Shown here: positions 1-8,745 of the stretch, piece after piece
How the letters are laid out: each line of letters opens with the position of its first letter
Numbering within the stretch: position 1 is the first letter of the stretch
Assembly (NCBI RefSeq): GCF_013213835.1
Contig: NZ_JABSSU010000001.1
Coordinates: forward strand, 124,001-188,000
From: Winogradskyella sp.
Lineage (GTDB): Bacteria > Bacteroidota > Bacteroidia > Flavobacteriales > Flavobacteriaceae
Direction of reading: 5' to 3'
DNA: 64,000 nucleotides
The notes under the pieces: model-generated
Told to the model about the DNA's origin: nothing
The model's database searches: none
What the model saw: the letters and a program-made list of their open reading frames with translations, nothing else
Program-made: the position numbers and the translations under genes

Positions 1-198
1 TGTTTGATTTATGTATTGTAGTGCCTTTTTGTATTCTTTAATATTACAAAGCTCTTCTATAAGTTCTAATGACAAATCGACTTTGGTAGAGTCTTGCTCT
101 TGATACGCTAACTTAATTGTAAGATCATCTATTCTATCGTTTTGCGAAAAAACGAAGAATGACATCAACAAAGCAGTTATTAAGAGCGACTGCTTCAT
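1..198 (-). CDS. Secreted protein, N-terminal part only (runs off the left edge)
   Basis: Only the first 66 residues are in the window, read leftwards from an ATG at 198. The protein starts with a clear signal peptide (MKQSLLITALLMSFFVFSQ, cleavage after Ser-Gln typical of flavobacteria). A helical, charged stretch follows, containing DSTKVDLSLELIEELCNIKE and then KKALQYINQ. This resembles the first helices of tetratricopeptide repeats found in secreted or periplasmic flavobacterial sensor proteins, but the visible part is too short to name a family. It is transcribed away from the galactanase gene on the right. Confidence 0.6.
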   Translation of the reverse strand, partial: MKQSLLITALLMSFFVFSQNDRIDDLTIKLAYQEQDSTKVDLSLELIEELCNIKEYKKALQYINQT

Positions 199-523
199 CT
201 TTTAATCGTAATAGGACGAAGTATTTTGTTTTGGTAACCAAAACTTGTATAGAGGGAATCCAAGAGTAAGTCAACACAAAACAGTAACAACGTGGTTAAT
301 GTTTGATCTTTAAGCATTGTTAATGTTTGGGACATTGTTAATAGCATATCAAAAATGCCATAATATCGCTACATACACTAAAAATTAGGTTTTAATGCTA
401 ATATTTTAGTTGAAGTGTTGTGAGTAAAAATTTCATCTTCTTTACATATCGATTAACGACAGAAAACATAGAATAACTGTTGTTTTATCGATAAAATGCA
501 CCATTAATGTAACAATCAGTTTA
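199..523. other. 325-bp gap without a gene
   Basis: No convincing ORF. The sequence TTAATGTTTG occurs twice (296-305 and 320-329), with a third partial copy just after, in the upstream region of the partial gene at 1-198. A perfect 14-bp palindrome TTTTATCGATAAAA lies at 483-496, just past the stop codon of the galactanase gene, and could act as a weak 3' hairpin. No TAnnTTTG element stood out on the minus strand. Confidence 0.5.
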
Positions 524-1645
524 TCAATTAGTTGTGTTGTAAATATCTAAAGCTGGTAAAGCTTTTAGTTGAAAATCAAAGAGGCATTGATTCTCCCAAG
601 ATGTACCTTGCGTAGATGTACTTTCGTTACCGTTAAAAGCTACCCAATCTGGTGCCCAATAACAAAATCCGATACCATGATTGTTAGGTATGTTTTTAAT
701 CGTTTGTATTAACCATTCAAAATAAGATTTCTGACCTTGTGGTGTTGGTGGAAATTCTACTAAAGTCTGATCTAAACTCCCAATATAATTTGTTTGATTA
801 TCGTTCCATAGTAAAGTAAATGGATAAGCAACTTCAACCATTAAAATATCCTTATTAAAAGTATTTGCAAGTTCATTGAGTTTTGATGTGACAAGGTCTA
901 AATCTTTTATTTGAAATTGTGGATAATAGGACAAACCAATAATATCAAAATCTAAATTAAACGCTTGTAATTCATTAAAGAAAAAGATGGCATTTTCTAC
1001 ACTAGAATGGTGCAGCATTATACGTACTTTATTTTCAGTATCAACTTCTTTTAATGCTCTTATGGCTTCCGACACGAGTGCAGCATAATTTTCCCAATTA
1101 TCATTAAATTGATTCCAAACTCTGCCATAATCCCATAAAAAACCACTATCTGTTTCATTGCCAATTTGAATAATTTCTGGTAGTGTGTTTTGTCCTTTTA
1201 ATTGCTGAATAACATTTTTAGTGTAGATGTAGATTGCAACTTTAACTTGTTCAAAGGTCATGTTTTGCCAAGCAGCAGGTGGAGTTTGAGTGCCGGGATC
1301 GGCCCAATAGTCGCTATAGTGAAAGTTTAAGAGGAAATCCATGTTTTTGGCTTTAATACGTTGGGCATAAGCCTTTACATCTTCAATACCATTTTCACCA
1401 TCTTGTGGTGTATGCCAAAGTTTCAACCTTACAAGGTTTGTACCTTTAGATTGAACAAAGTCTAAAAATTCAACAGAATTGCCATTCTCATCTTTGTAGT
1501 CAATATTGTAATCTTCTAATTCACTTTGAAATGACAAATCCATGCCTTTGTAAAAAGTGGTAGTCTCATTATTTTCTGATGAGTCATCACTTTTTGTGCA
1601 AGCAACAAAAGAGAATACCGTAAGGAATAATACAAACCTTTTCAT
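524..1645 (-). CDS. Arabinogalactan endo-beta-1,4-galactanase, GH53 lipoprotein
   Basis: Glycoside hydrolase family 53 enzyme, expected to cut beta-1,4-galactan side chains of pectin or arabinogalactan. The N-terminus is a lipoprotein signal ending in a lipobox with Cys16 (FSFVAC), so the enzyme is probably anchored to the outer membrane. The (beta/alpha)8 barrel shows family hallmarks: KGMDLSF near 34, LNFHYSDYWADPG at 106-118, IQIGNET with the acid/base Glu164, and VEVAYP with the nucleophile Glu271. The length of 373 residues is normal. It stands alone: no SusC/SusD pair, transporter or other glycosidase is near. A TAAATTTG promoter element lies at 1677-1684 on the same strand. Confidence 0.92.
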   Translation of the reverse strand: MKRFVLFLTVFSFVACTKSDDSSENNETTTFYKGMDLSFQSELEDYNIDYKDENGNSVEFLDFVQSKGTNLVRLKLWHTPQDGENGIEDVKAYAQRIKAKNMDFLLNFHYSDYWADPGTQTPPAAWQNMTFEQVKVAIYIYTKNVIQQLKGQNTLPEIIQIGNETDSGFLWDYGRVWNQFNDNWENYAALVSEAIRALKEVDTENKVRIMLHHSSVENAIFFFNELQAFNLDFDIIGLSYYPQFQIKDLDLVTSKLNELANTFNKDILMVEVAYPFTLLWNDNQTNYIGSLDQTLVEFPPTPQGQKSYFEWLIQTIKNIPNNHGIGFCYWAPDWVAFNGNESTSTQGTSWENQCLFDFQLKALPALDIYNTTN

Positions 1646-1676
1646 AACATCGGTTTTAGCTAAAAAATCTTTTTAT

Positions 1677-1684
1677 CAAATTTA
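1677..1684 (-). promoter_or_regulatory. -7 promoter element for the GH53 gene
   Basis: TAAATTTG on the minus strand matches the Bacteroidota TAnnTTTG -7 consensus, 31 bp before the start codon. No clear TTG at the -33 position. Confidence 0.5.
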
Positions 1685-1742
1685 ATGAATTTTGTTCTTA
1701 ACCTCATTGTTGTTTTCTCTTTAATAAAGTGATTAAAACTTC

Positions 1743-1750
1743 TATCTTTG
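1743..1750 (+). promoter_or_regulatory. -7 promoter element for argS
   Basis: TATCTTTG, an exact TAnnTTTG match 30 bp before the argS ATG. No good -33 TTG at the usual distance. Confidence 0.6.
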
Positions 1751-1780
1751 CAGGCGTTTTAAAGCATAATAGAAAGCCAA

Positions 1781-3562
1781 ATGAAACTTCAAAGCACATT
1801 AGAATTACATGTAAAGGAAGCTGTTAGTACTTTATTTAAAGCTGAATTAGAATCTGTAGAATTTCAAGCAACACGCAAAGAGTTTGCTGGAGATATTACA
1901 GTTGTTGTGTTTCCATTGTTGCGAGTAGTCAAAGGAAATCCTGCCGTTATAGGTGAACAAATTGGACAATATCTTCAGGACAATGTAGCGTTGGTAAAAG
2001 GATTTAATGTTGTTAAAGGCTTTTTAAATATTGAGATTGATGATTCTTATTATGTAGATTTCTTCAATAGTATTAAAGACAACGAATCATACGGTTTTGC
2101 AAATGTAAAAGGTGATAAAGCAGTTATGGTGGAGTATTCTTCTCCTAACACAAACAAGCCATTGCATTTAGGACACGTAAGAAATGTGTTGTTAGGTTAT
2201 AGTGTTTCAGAAATTTTAAAGGCCTCAGGAAAAAAAGTTTATAAGACTCAGATTATAAACGATAGAGGTATTCATATTTGTAAAAGTATGTTGGCTTGGC
2301 AACGTTTCGGAAACGGAGAAACACCAGAATCCACTGGATTAAAAGGTGATAAGCTTGTTGGTAATTATTATGTTGAGTTTGACAGAGCTTACAAAACTGA
2401 AATTTCAAAATTAGTAGATCAAGGCCAAACTGAGGATGATGCCAAAAAGAACGCGCCAATATTATTAGAAGCCCAAAAAATGCTAAGAAAATGGGAAGCT
2501 GGTGATGATGAGGTTGTGTCGCTTTGGAAAACTATGAACCAATGGGTTTACGATGGTTTTGAAGAGACATACAAATCTATTGGTGTAGATTTTGATGCTT
2601 ATTATTACGAAAGTGATACGTATCTTTTAGGTAAAGAATTTATTGCTGAAGGTTTAAAAACAGGTGTCTTTTTTAAAAAAGAAGATGGTTCGGTTTGGTG
2701 TGACCTCACAGAAGATGGATTGGACGAAAAAATCGTGCTTAGAAGTGATGGTACTGCTGTGTATATGACACAAGATATTGGTACTGCAATACAACGTCTT
2801 AAAGACTATCCAGACGTTGGCGGTATGGTTTATACGGTTGGTAACGAACAAGATTATCACTTTAAAGTATTATTTTTAATCTTAAAGAAACTCGGATTTG
2901 ATTGGGCGGAGAATCTATATCATTTAAGTTATGGAATGGTAGACTTGCCAAGTGGAAAAATGAAGAGTAGAGAAGGAACTGTTGTTGATGCAGATGACCT
3001 TATCCGAGAAATGGCAGATACTGCTGAAGAAATTTCTAAAGAGTTAGGAAAACTTGATGGTTACAATGAAGAAGAGAAAAAAGCGCTTTATAAAACCATT
3101 GGTCTAGGTGCTTTAAAATATTTTATCTTAAAAGTTGACCCTAAAAAACGTATTCTTTTTGATCCAAAAGAGTCTATAGATTTTCAAGGAAATACTGGGC
3201 CATTCATTCAGTACACATATGCTAGAATTCAGTCTATACTCAGAAAATCCGAAAACAATAACAATGTCACACTGAGCGCAGTCGAAGTGTCTCTTCATGA
3301 TAAAGAGAGAGAATTATTAAAGCAGTTAGAGTTATTCCCAGAAGTAATTCAAAATGCGGCCTCACAACATAGTCCAGCATTAATTGCTAATTATACGTAC
3401 GACTTAGTAAAAGATTTTAATTCGTTCTATCAAAATGTATCCATTTTAGGGGCTGACTCTGATTCAGAAAAAACCTTTAGGGTACAGTTGTCTAAAAGTG
3501 TTGGTCAAACCATTAAAAATGCATTTAGTGTTTTAGGAATTAATGTGCCTGAACGTATGTAG
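1781..3562 (+). CDS. argS: Arginine--tRNA ligase
   Basis: Class I aminoacyl-tRNA synthetase that charges tRNA-Arg. An N-terminal Arg-tRNA synthetase domain (about 1-85) is followed by the catalytic domain with the HIGH-type motif HLGH at 129-132 and the KMSKS-type motif KMKSR at 393-397. The C-terminal DALR anticodon-binding domain starts near 475. The length of 593 is normal. Oddity: residues 496-505 (VTLSAVEVSL), in a loop at the start of the anticodon-binding domain after a run of Asn, are encoded by a repeat-like sequence at 3266-3290 that looks like a small interspersed repeat inserted in frame. The gene has its own promoter and is not part of an obvious operon. Confidence 0.97.
   Translation: MKLQSTLELHVKEAVSTLFKAELESVEFQATRKEFAGDITVVVFPLLRVVKGNPAVIGEQIGQYLQDNVALVKGFNVVKGFLNIEIDDSYYVDFFNSIKDNESYGFANVKGDKAVMVEYSSPNTNKPLHLGHVRNVLLGYSVSEILKASGKKVYKTQIINDRGIHICKSMLAWQRFGNGETPESTGLKGDKLVGNYYVEFDRAYKTEISKLVDQGQTEDDAKKNAPILLEAQKMLRKWEAGDDEVVSLWKTMNQWVYDGFEETYKSIGVDFDAYYYESDTYLLGKEFIAEGLKTGVFFKKEDGSVWCDLTEDGLDEKIVLRSDGTAVYMTQDIGTAIQRLKDYPDVGGMVYTVGNEQDYHFKVLFLILKKLGFDWAENLYHLSYGMVDLPSGKMKSREGTVVDADDLIREMADTAEEISKELGKLDGYNEEEKKALYKTIGLGALKYFILKVDPKKRILFDPKESIDFQGNTGPFIQYTYARIQSILRKSENNNNVTLSAVEVSLHDKERELLKQLELFPEVIQNAASQHSPALIANYTYDLVKDFNSFYQNVSILGADSDSEKTFRVQLSKSVGQTIKNAFSVLGINVPERM
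3266..3290. repeat. Interspersed repeat-like insert inside argS
   Basis: The 25-bp stretch containing CACTGAGCGCAGTCGAAGTG looks unlike its AT-rich coding neighbours and has self-complementary parts (ACTG/CAGT). It encodes an in-frame loop extension of ArgRS. A related remnant (CGCAGTCGAAGT) occurs in the non-coding gap after asnB at 22111-22132. From memory this string resembles a common flavobacterial intergenic repeat; a genome-wide count would decide. Confidence 0.55.
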
Positions 3563-3593
3563 TATAAACCTTTCACAGGTTTCTTTTAACGTT

Positions 3594-3621
3594 TTGTTTC
3601 GTGATGAAATCATGACTTTTG
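3594..3621 (+). promoter_or_regulatory. -33/-7 promoter of the secreted beta-sandwich protein
   Basis: TTG (3594-3596), 17 bp, then GACTTTTG (3614-3621), one mismatch from TAnnTTTG. The start codon follows 36 bp later. Confidence 0.45.
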
Positions 3622-3657
3622 CGTATTTTAGTGGACGGTAAAGTCAAATAAAAAGCA

Positions 3658-4944
3658 ATGAAAAATATTAAGTCATTTGCCAGTACATTCATGCTCATTT
3701 TACTGGCTAGTTTTGTGTTAAACGCACAAAATAATTTCTCGGAGTTTAGTGGTAAAGTTATAGATGGGAAAACAAAAAAAGCCTTAGATGCCGCAAGTTT
3801 GAGCGTCAATGCAACTAATATTAGTACAATTACTAATTCTGAAGGTGAGTTTTTGTTAAAGGTTCCTAATCAGTATTTAGATTCAAAAGTAGTTGTCAAT
3901 CTATTAGGTTATAATACCTATGTTGTTCCGGTTTCTGAATTAACTAAAGAGGGTAATATTTTAAAACTGTATGAGTCTGTAACAGAACTTAGCGAGGTGA
4001 GCTTGTCCGCATATAAAAACGCAGAGTCGTTAATCAATAAAGTTTTCAATGAAAAAAATAAACATGAACCTGGCGCTTCTGTTTATATGACGGCATTCTA
4101 TAGAGAAACAATAAAGCGTCGTAATAGAAATGTTTCTTTAACTGAAGCAGTAGTTAATATATTGAAACAATCTAATACATCTCAAGTTAGAGATATTATT
4201 CAGTTAGGTAAAGCCAGAAAGCGAACGGACTACAAAAGGCTAGATACAGTTTCCGTGAAACTACAAGGTGGGCCTTTTTCGGCTATATTTTTAGATGTAA
4301 TGAAATATCCTGAATATATATTTACTAAAGAGACCATACCAAGTTATAAGTTCTCGTTTAGTCAACCTACAACTATCAATAACAAAAAGGTTTATGTTGT
4401 AAATTTTGTACCTAAAAATCAAGCTTTAAATTATAGCTACATTGGTAAGTTATATATAGACTCTGAATCATTGGCGTTAGTAAGTGCTAATTATAATTTA
4501 GACTTAAGCAATAAGGCAAGAAGTAAAAATTTATTGGTTAAAAGAAAACCAAGTAGCATAGAGGTACATCCTTTACAAGCTAGTTACAAGGTGAATTACA
4601 AGGAAAAAGATGGTAGATGGTATTACAGTTACTCCAACCTCTTTTTAAAATTTAAGGTTAATAAGAAGCGAGAACTGTTCAATAAAGTATATTCGTTAAA
4701 TAGTGAAATGGCGGTAACTGACTGGGAAGTTAATACTGAAGGTAAAAAGATAAGAGGACGAGATAGACTGAGTCCATCAGTAATAATAACGGATGCTATT
4801 TCCGGTTTTTCAGATCCTAATTTCTGGGGTGAATATAATCTTATTGAACCAGATAAATCTATAGAGTCCGCTATTCAGAAAATTCAAAGAAACTTTAAAA
4901 AACAACAGCAGAAAGAAGATAAGTCTGAAAACGGAAATCCTTAA
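3658..4944 (+). CDS. Secreted protein with carboxypeptidase-like regulatory domain
   Basis: The 428-residue protein starts with a signal peptide (about 1-23, ending in NAQ). It then has a CarboxypepD_reg-like beta-sandwich (about 28-105: SGKVIDGKTKKALDAASLSV, then NSEGEFLLKV and LGYNTYVV). This domain often precedes TonB receptors but also occurs in stand-alone exported flavobacterial proteins. The remaining 320 residues form a conserved-looking part of unknown function, rich in beta strands and lysine; no plug or barrel is present. Likely periplasmic or outer-membrane associated. The stop codon overlaps the stop of the convergent DinB-type gene by a TTAA. Confidence 0.75.
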   Translation: MKNIKSFASTFMLILLASFVLNAQNNFSEFSGKVIDGKTKKALDAASLSVNATNISTITNSEGEFLLKVPNQYLDSKVVVNLLGYNTYVVPVSELTKEGNILKLYESVTELSEVSLSAYKNAESLINKVFNEKNKHEPGASVYMTAFYRETIKRRNRNVSLTEAVVNILKQSNTSQVRDIIQLGKARKRTDYKRLDTVSVKLQGGPFSAIFLDVMKYPEYIFTKETIPSYKFSFSQPTTINNKKVYVVNFVPKNQALNYSYIGKLYIDSESLALVSANYNLDLSNKARSKNLLVKRKPSSIEVHPLQASYKVNYKEKDGRWYYSYSNLFLKFKVNKKRELFNKVYSLNSEMAVTDWEVNTEGKKIRGRDRLSPSVIITDAISGFSDPNFWGEYNLIEPDKSIESAIQKIQRNFKKQQQKEDKSENGNP

Positions 4945-5489
4945 CTGTTAAATTTTCCTTCAAATTTTAGAGCTTGCTCAATATGCGCACAATGATGGTT
5001 GCTATGCCATGCATAAACACCAATTGTTGCGGCTATAGAAAATCGTTTGTTATGTTCTGGATGAATAAACTCTCGTTGTAGTTCGTCTTCATTCAGATTT
5101 TTTAAAATGATTCCTAGTTTTTTATGTATGCCTTTCAAAATAGAGATAGCATCTTCAATAGAATGATTGTAGTCTTCTAATTTGGCAAATCTATCTTCAA
5201 AATAAGGTCTTATGGTTGGTGATTCTTCTGTGAGTGCAAGTTTGAATCTAATAATACTATTCATATGGCTGTCAGCACAATGATGAATAACTTGTTTTAT
5301 AGTCCAACCATCAGGTCTGTATTTGTAATTCAGTTCATCCTCACTCAGATTTTTTGATAGCTCTTGTATGCGTTGAGGTAGGCTCTCAATGGATTGAATC
5401 CAATCTTGTAAATGTACTTTAGTAATACTTTCAGGTGTGTTAAATTCACCTACAGGAAACCTTAATCTGTATAATTCTTTTTCTGTCAT
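4941..5489 (-). CDS. YfiT/DinB-superfamily metal-dependent transferase
   Basis: A 182-residue four-helix-bundle protein of the DinB/YfiT group (annotated elsewhere as bacillithiol transferase or metal-dependent hydrolase). Metal-binding histidines are visible in VIHHCADSHMNS (His69/His70) and WHSNHHCAHI (His162, His166), the spacing expected for the three-His site. FPVGEF near the N-terminus and the DGWTIKQ motif also fit YfiT. Substrate unknown. It converges on the preceding gene with overlapping stops and lies 27 bp downstream of the TonB receptor start-to-stop cluster on the same strand order, but need not belong to it. Confidence 0.8.
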   Translation of the reverse strand: MTEKELYRLRFPVGEFNTPESITKVHLQDWIQSIESLPQRIQELSKNLSEDELNYKYRPDGWTIKQVIHHCADSHMNSIIRFKLALTEESPTIRPYFEDRFAKLEDYNHSIEDAISILKGIHKKLGIILKNLNEDELQREFIHPEHNKRFSIAATIGVYAWHSNHHCAHIEQALKFEGKFNS

Positions 5490-5516
5490 CCTTATAAATT
5501 ATTAATGTTTTCTCAA

Positions 5517-7808
5517 TTAGAATTTTACTCTAAAACTCAAATTTGGGGTAAAATCAAGTGCTTTATTATCAATTTCGTTAATAATTCCGTTATCTAAGGT
5601 ATAATATCTGTTTATGATATTATTTTGGTCAAAGAGATTCCAAATAGAAGCGCCAGCTTCTGCTTTAATTTTATTTGAAATTTTAAAACTGTAAATCGCT
5701 GAGATGTCAGTCCTAAGGTAATCATTGAGCCTTGCATTGTTAGGTCTGTCATAAGCTATAATGTTAATGTTCTGTTGATTTTCTGAAGGTGACGTGTATG
5801 GTCTTCCGGAATGCCAATTAACAGCTAAACCGACCTTTAGGTTTTTATGATTATAATTTAAAGAAAGATTGGCGACATGAGTTAAGTCTACCACATTAGG
5901 AAACTTAGAACTGCTATTTAGATTTTCAAATATGTAATCGTTGTTACTCAGTGTATAACTAAACCAAGTGCTTAAATTATTGAAGCGTTTGTTAATTAGA
6001 AAATCTATTCCGGTAATTGTAAATGAACCAATATCATTTGAAAATTGAAATTGATTTTGAAAACCTTGACTTCGGGCTGAGATATTTTCAACATTTTTGT
6101 AATAACCTTCTAATGAAATTAATAAGTCATTTTTGTTATAACTCAAGCCTAAAGATATTTGTTGGCTTTTTATTAATGGCAAATCTTCACCATTAGACAA
6201 TCGCCAACGTCGTTTTTCTATACCTAAAAAATCTTGTTGTAAATCTATGATTTGTGAAATGGTTTGGCTCTTTAATTCGCCCAATATTTCTAGTCTAAAG
6301 GCGTCTGTTAGTTTTTGATTAAATGCAAAACGAGGTTCGAGTACTAATTCTTTTAGCTTTTCAAAATAACTAATTCTTGCACCCAATCTTAAATAGGTGT
6401 TTCTAGATTCCGAAAAGTGCTCAGTTTCACCAAAAATGGCATGTGTCCGTACAATTTCTTTAGTTAGACTTGTAAAGTCCGGGTTTAATACATTTTCTAA
6501 ATTGGTAACCCCAACTTCATTAAATTGGTAGCCGCTTCTAACGGTTGTATTGTCATTAGTTCTTTTTGAGATATCAAATCTGAGTCCGTAATCTTCGACT
6601 TTATTCTCTTGCTGTAATGATTGAGCATTACTGATGTCATTATTTTGTGCGTCTAAATCGTAATTAGAATAATAAGCTTCTACCGATCCGAACATGTTGT
6701 TTTTAAACGCCTTCGAGTATTTAATACTCGCACCATAACTGACTTGATTAAGCCTGCTTCTTGTTTCTTGAAAATTATTACTAGAATTTGTAAAGGTTTG
6801 ATTATAGTTTAGGTTATTGTATATGTTTAATAGATTCACTCTTAAGTTTGATGAGTTATCTATATCGTACAGAAACTTTAAATTAAAGTCATAGAACAGA
6901 AATCTCTCGTTAAGTGCGAACAGCCTATTGTTGTTATTGGCAGCGTTTAATTGTGAATCGCTAAAAATACGCTCAAAATAGGAGTCGTAGGTTGCGGACG
7001 CAAAAAGATCTGTAAATGATCGCCGAGCGGATAATTGAACTTCAGTTTTTTTACTTAAAGGAATTCTTGCAAACCCGTCAACATTCAATAGATTAGTGCC
7101 TATTCCGCCATTGAGGTTATTGCTAAGGTCATTGGTATTGTTAATTTCAAATGTGCTCGAAACACCATTACCATAAATAGCACTTGTACCGTTTTTTGAA
7201 ATTTTAATATCATCTGTCAAGTAAGGATTAAAGGCCGAAATTAATCCGAAGAAATGGCCAGATTGGTACATTCTTATGCCTTCATATAAAATGAGGTTCT
7301 GATCGTTAGTGCCTCCTCTAACATTAATATTTGAAATGCGCTCATCAACACTCAAAATTCCTGGTAAATTTTGAATGATTTGCAAAACATCAGGTTCTAT
7401 TAATCCAGGTAAAATATCGAATGCTTTAGTTTTAACACTTACGGCACCTGTATTGGTTTTAAAAATACCTTTAGTTAGGAAGTTGGTTACAACAACTTCT
7501 TCTAGATATTGAATATTTTCAGTGTTGAGTTTTATAGCGATAAACCTATCATTGAGTCTTACAAAGTTTAGTTTGGTGATAAGTGTAATGTAATCTAGAG
7601 CTTCATTTAAAGAAAGATTGTCATCTAATTCATCAATTTTTAAATGCTTCAAGATTTTTGGTTCATAAGAAAACTTAACCTCGAATTTATTTTCAAGATG
7701 AGATAAAATATCTTCAACAGGAGTTTTGTCTTCGCTTTGGCAAATTGCAGTAAGCGAAGTCATTAAAAGAAAAATTAAAATGATTAAACGCAGTAATTTT
7801 TTATTCAC
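5517..7808 (-). CDS. TonB-dependent receptor with STN signalling domain
   Basis: Outer-membrane receptor and signal transducer of a FecA-like cascade. It has a signal peptide (1-24, ending AICQ), a secretin/TonB short N-terminal (STN) domain (about 28-93), which contacts FecR in the periplasm, a plug (about 110-225, with NVRGGTNDQNLILYEG and IYGNGVSSTFEI), and a barrel to the C-terminal Phe763 (FRVKF). No carboxypeptidase-like domain is present and no SusD partner is near. The start is a GTG overlapping the last 8 bp of fecR; no ATG gives a signal peptide. The overlap implies translational coupling. Ligand unknown: nothing in the sequence points to a particular siderophore or sugar. Confidence 0.9.
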   Translation of the reverse strand: MNKKLLRLIILIFLLMTSLTAICQSEDKTPVEDILSHLENKFEVKFSYEPKILKHLKIDELDDNLSLNEALDYITLITKLNFVRLNDRFIAIKLNTENIQYLEEVVVTNFLTKGIFKTNTGAVSVKTKAFDILPGLIEPDVLQIIQNLPGILSVDERISNINVRGGTNDQNLILYEGIRMYQSGHFFGLISAFNPYLTDDIKISKNGTSAIYGNGVSSTFEINNTNDLSNNLNGGIGTNLLNVDGFARIPLSKKTEVQLSARRSFTDLFASATYDSYFERIFSDSQLNAANNNNRLFALNERFLFYDFNLKFLYDIDNSSNLRVNLLNIYNNLNYNQTFTNSSNNFQETRSRLNQVSYGASIKYSKAFKNNMFGSVEAYYSNYDLDAQNNDISNAQSLQQENKVEDYGLRFDISKRTNDNTTVRSGYQFNEVGVTNLENVLNPDFTSLTKEIVRTHAIFGETEHFSESRNTYLRLGARISYFEKLKELVLEPRFAFNQKLTDAFRLEILGELKSQTISQIIDLQQDFLGIEKRRWRLSNGEDLPLIKSQQISLGLSYNKNDLLISLEGYYKNVENISARSQGFQNQFQFSNDIGSFTITGIDFLINKRFNNLSTWFSYTLSNNDYIFENLNSSSKFPNVVDLTHVANLSLNYNHKNLKVGLAVNWHSGRPYTSPSENQQNINIIAYDRPNNARLNDYLRTDISAIYSFKISNKIKAEAGASIWNLFDQNNIINRYYTLDNGIINEIDNKALDFTPNLSFRVKF

Positions 7809-8691
7809 TCCTTAGCACTATTGTGTTATCAGTCTTAGTGTAAGTTAAATTTAGTGGTATTGTTATAGACTGCAATGCAAGTTTTAAGTTTTTATGTGTA
7901 AAACTTCCTGTGAATGATCTAGAAACATCTATATTTTTAGCAGAAATGGTAATGTCATACTGATTTTGTAATTCTCTAAACACATGTTTAAGAGCAATAT
8001 TTTTGAAATTGCTTTCACCGCGCATCCAATCAGGATGCACGGATTGTTCTTTTTCATTTGCAATTAATTTCCCATCTACATATTGAAATGTATCACCTGG
8101 TTTTAATATGGCTTCTATAGCATTGGACACAACTTTTACAGATCCTTCAAAGCATATCACTTCAAAGTAGTCTTCTCTGTGCTTTACGTTAAATTGAGTG
8201 CCTAACACGCTAATAACTCCTTGTTTAGTGATAACATCAAATTTTTGACCTTTTTCAACTCTAAAAAATGCCTCACCATCTAGATGAACAATTCTATCAT
8301 CATCCCAGGAACTTCTATTAAAACTAATCTTTGAATTAGAGTTGAGTTCAATCACCGAGTAATCTGGAAGTACGACTTCAGTTTGTTGTGCAATTAAAGT
8401 ATTGACTTCAGAATCTAATGTTGTGGTGTAGTAATACACGCAAAAACATATAGCTAAAACTGCAGCGACTCTAACTAATGGCTTTAACCAGCTTGTCGAT
8501 TTTTGAGTATTTAATTTGCTCTTTAATTTGTTGTAATTATTCTCAACAGAGAACTCCGGAGCTTTAAAAGACTTAAGAGTACCATCCATTTGGATTAAAT
8601 CTCTATAATCCTCTAACTGCTCAAAAGCCTTCAGCTCTTCAGTATTTAGGTTATTGTCTAACCATTTTTTTATGAGTTCTTCTCTATTCAT
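7801..8691 (-). CDS. FecR-family anti-sigma factor
   Basis: Inner-membrane anti-sigma/sigma regulator of 296 residues. The cytoplasmic N-terminal part (1-70) should bind the sigma factor, one transmembrane segment lies at about 73-92, the FecR core covers about 105-205 (LPDYSVIELNSNSKISF, HLDGEAFFRVEK, VLGTQFNVK), and a C-terminal DUF4974-type domain follows (about 220-296, NIALKHVFRELQNQYDI). It overlaps the TonB receptor start by 8 bp. The 52-bp gap to the sigma gene holds a GGTAGGA-type element, so this gene may have its own regulated promoter. Confidence 0.93.
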   Translation of the reverse strand: MNREELIKKWLDNNLNTEELKAFEQLEDYRDLIQMDGTLKSFKAPEFSVENNYNKLKSKLNTQKSTSWLKPLVRVAAVLAICFCVYYYTTTLDSEVNTLIAQQTEVVLPDYSVIELNSNSKISFNRSSWDDDRIVHLDGEAFFRVEKGQKFDVITKQGVISVLGTQFNVKHREDYFEVICFEGSVKVVSNAIEAILKPGDTFQYVDGKLIANEKEQSVHPDWMRGESNFKNIALKHVFRELQNQYDITISAKNIDVSRSFTGSFTHKNLKLALQSITIPLNLTYTKTDNTIVLRSE

Positions 8692-8716
8692 ATTCGACTA
8701 TAAAACAGTTAAGTTT

Positions 8717-8745
8717 ATAAAACTCCTACCTTAGTTTAAAAAATT
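8717..8745 (-). promoter_or_regulatory. Putative ECF-controlled element before fecR (GGTAGGA box)
   Basis: On the minus strand the gap between the sigma stop and the fecR start reads a T-rich tract (ATTTTTTAAA), then GGTAGGAGTTTTAT at 8730-8717, ending 25 bp before the fecR ATG. The T-tract plus GGTAGGA arrangement recurs in front of the divergent lipoprotein gene (9289-9310), and the complete 14-mer recurs at 37092-37105. Role inferred from this co-occurrence, not shown. Confidence 0.5.
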
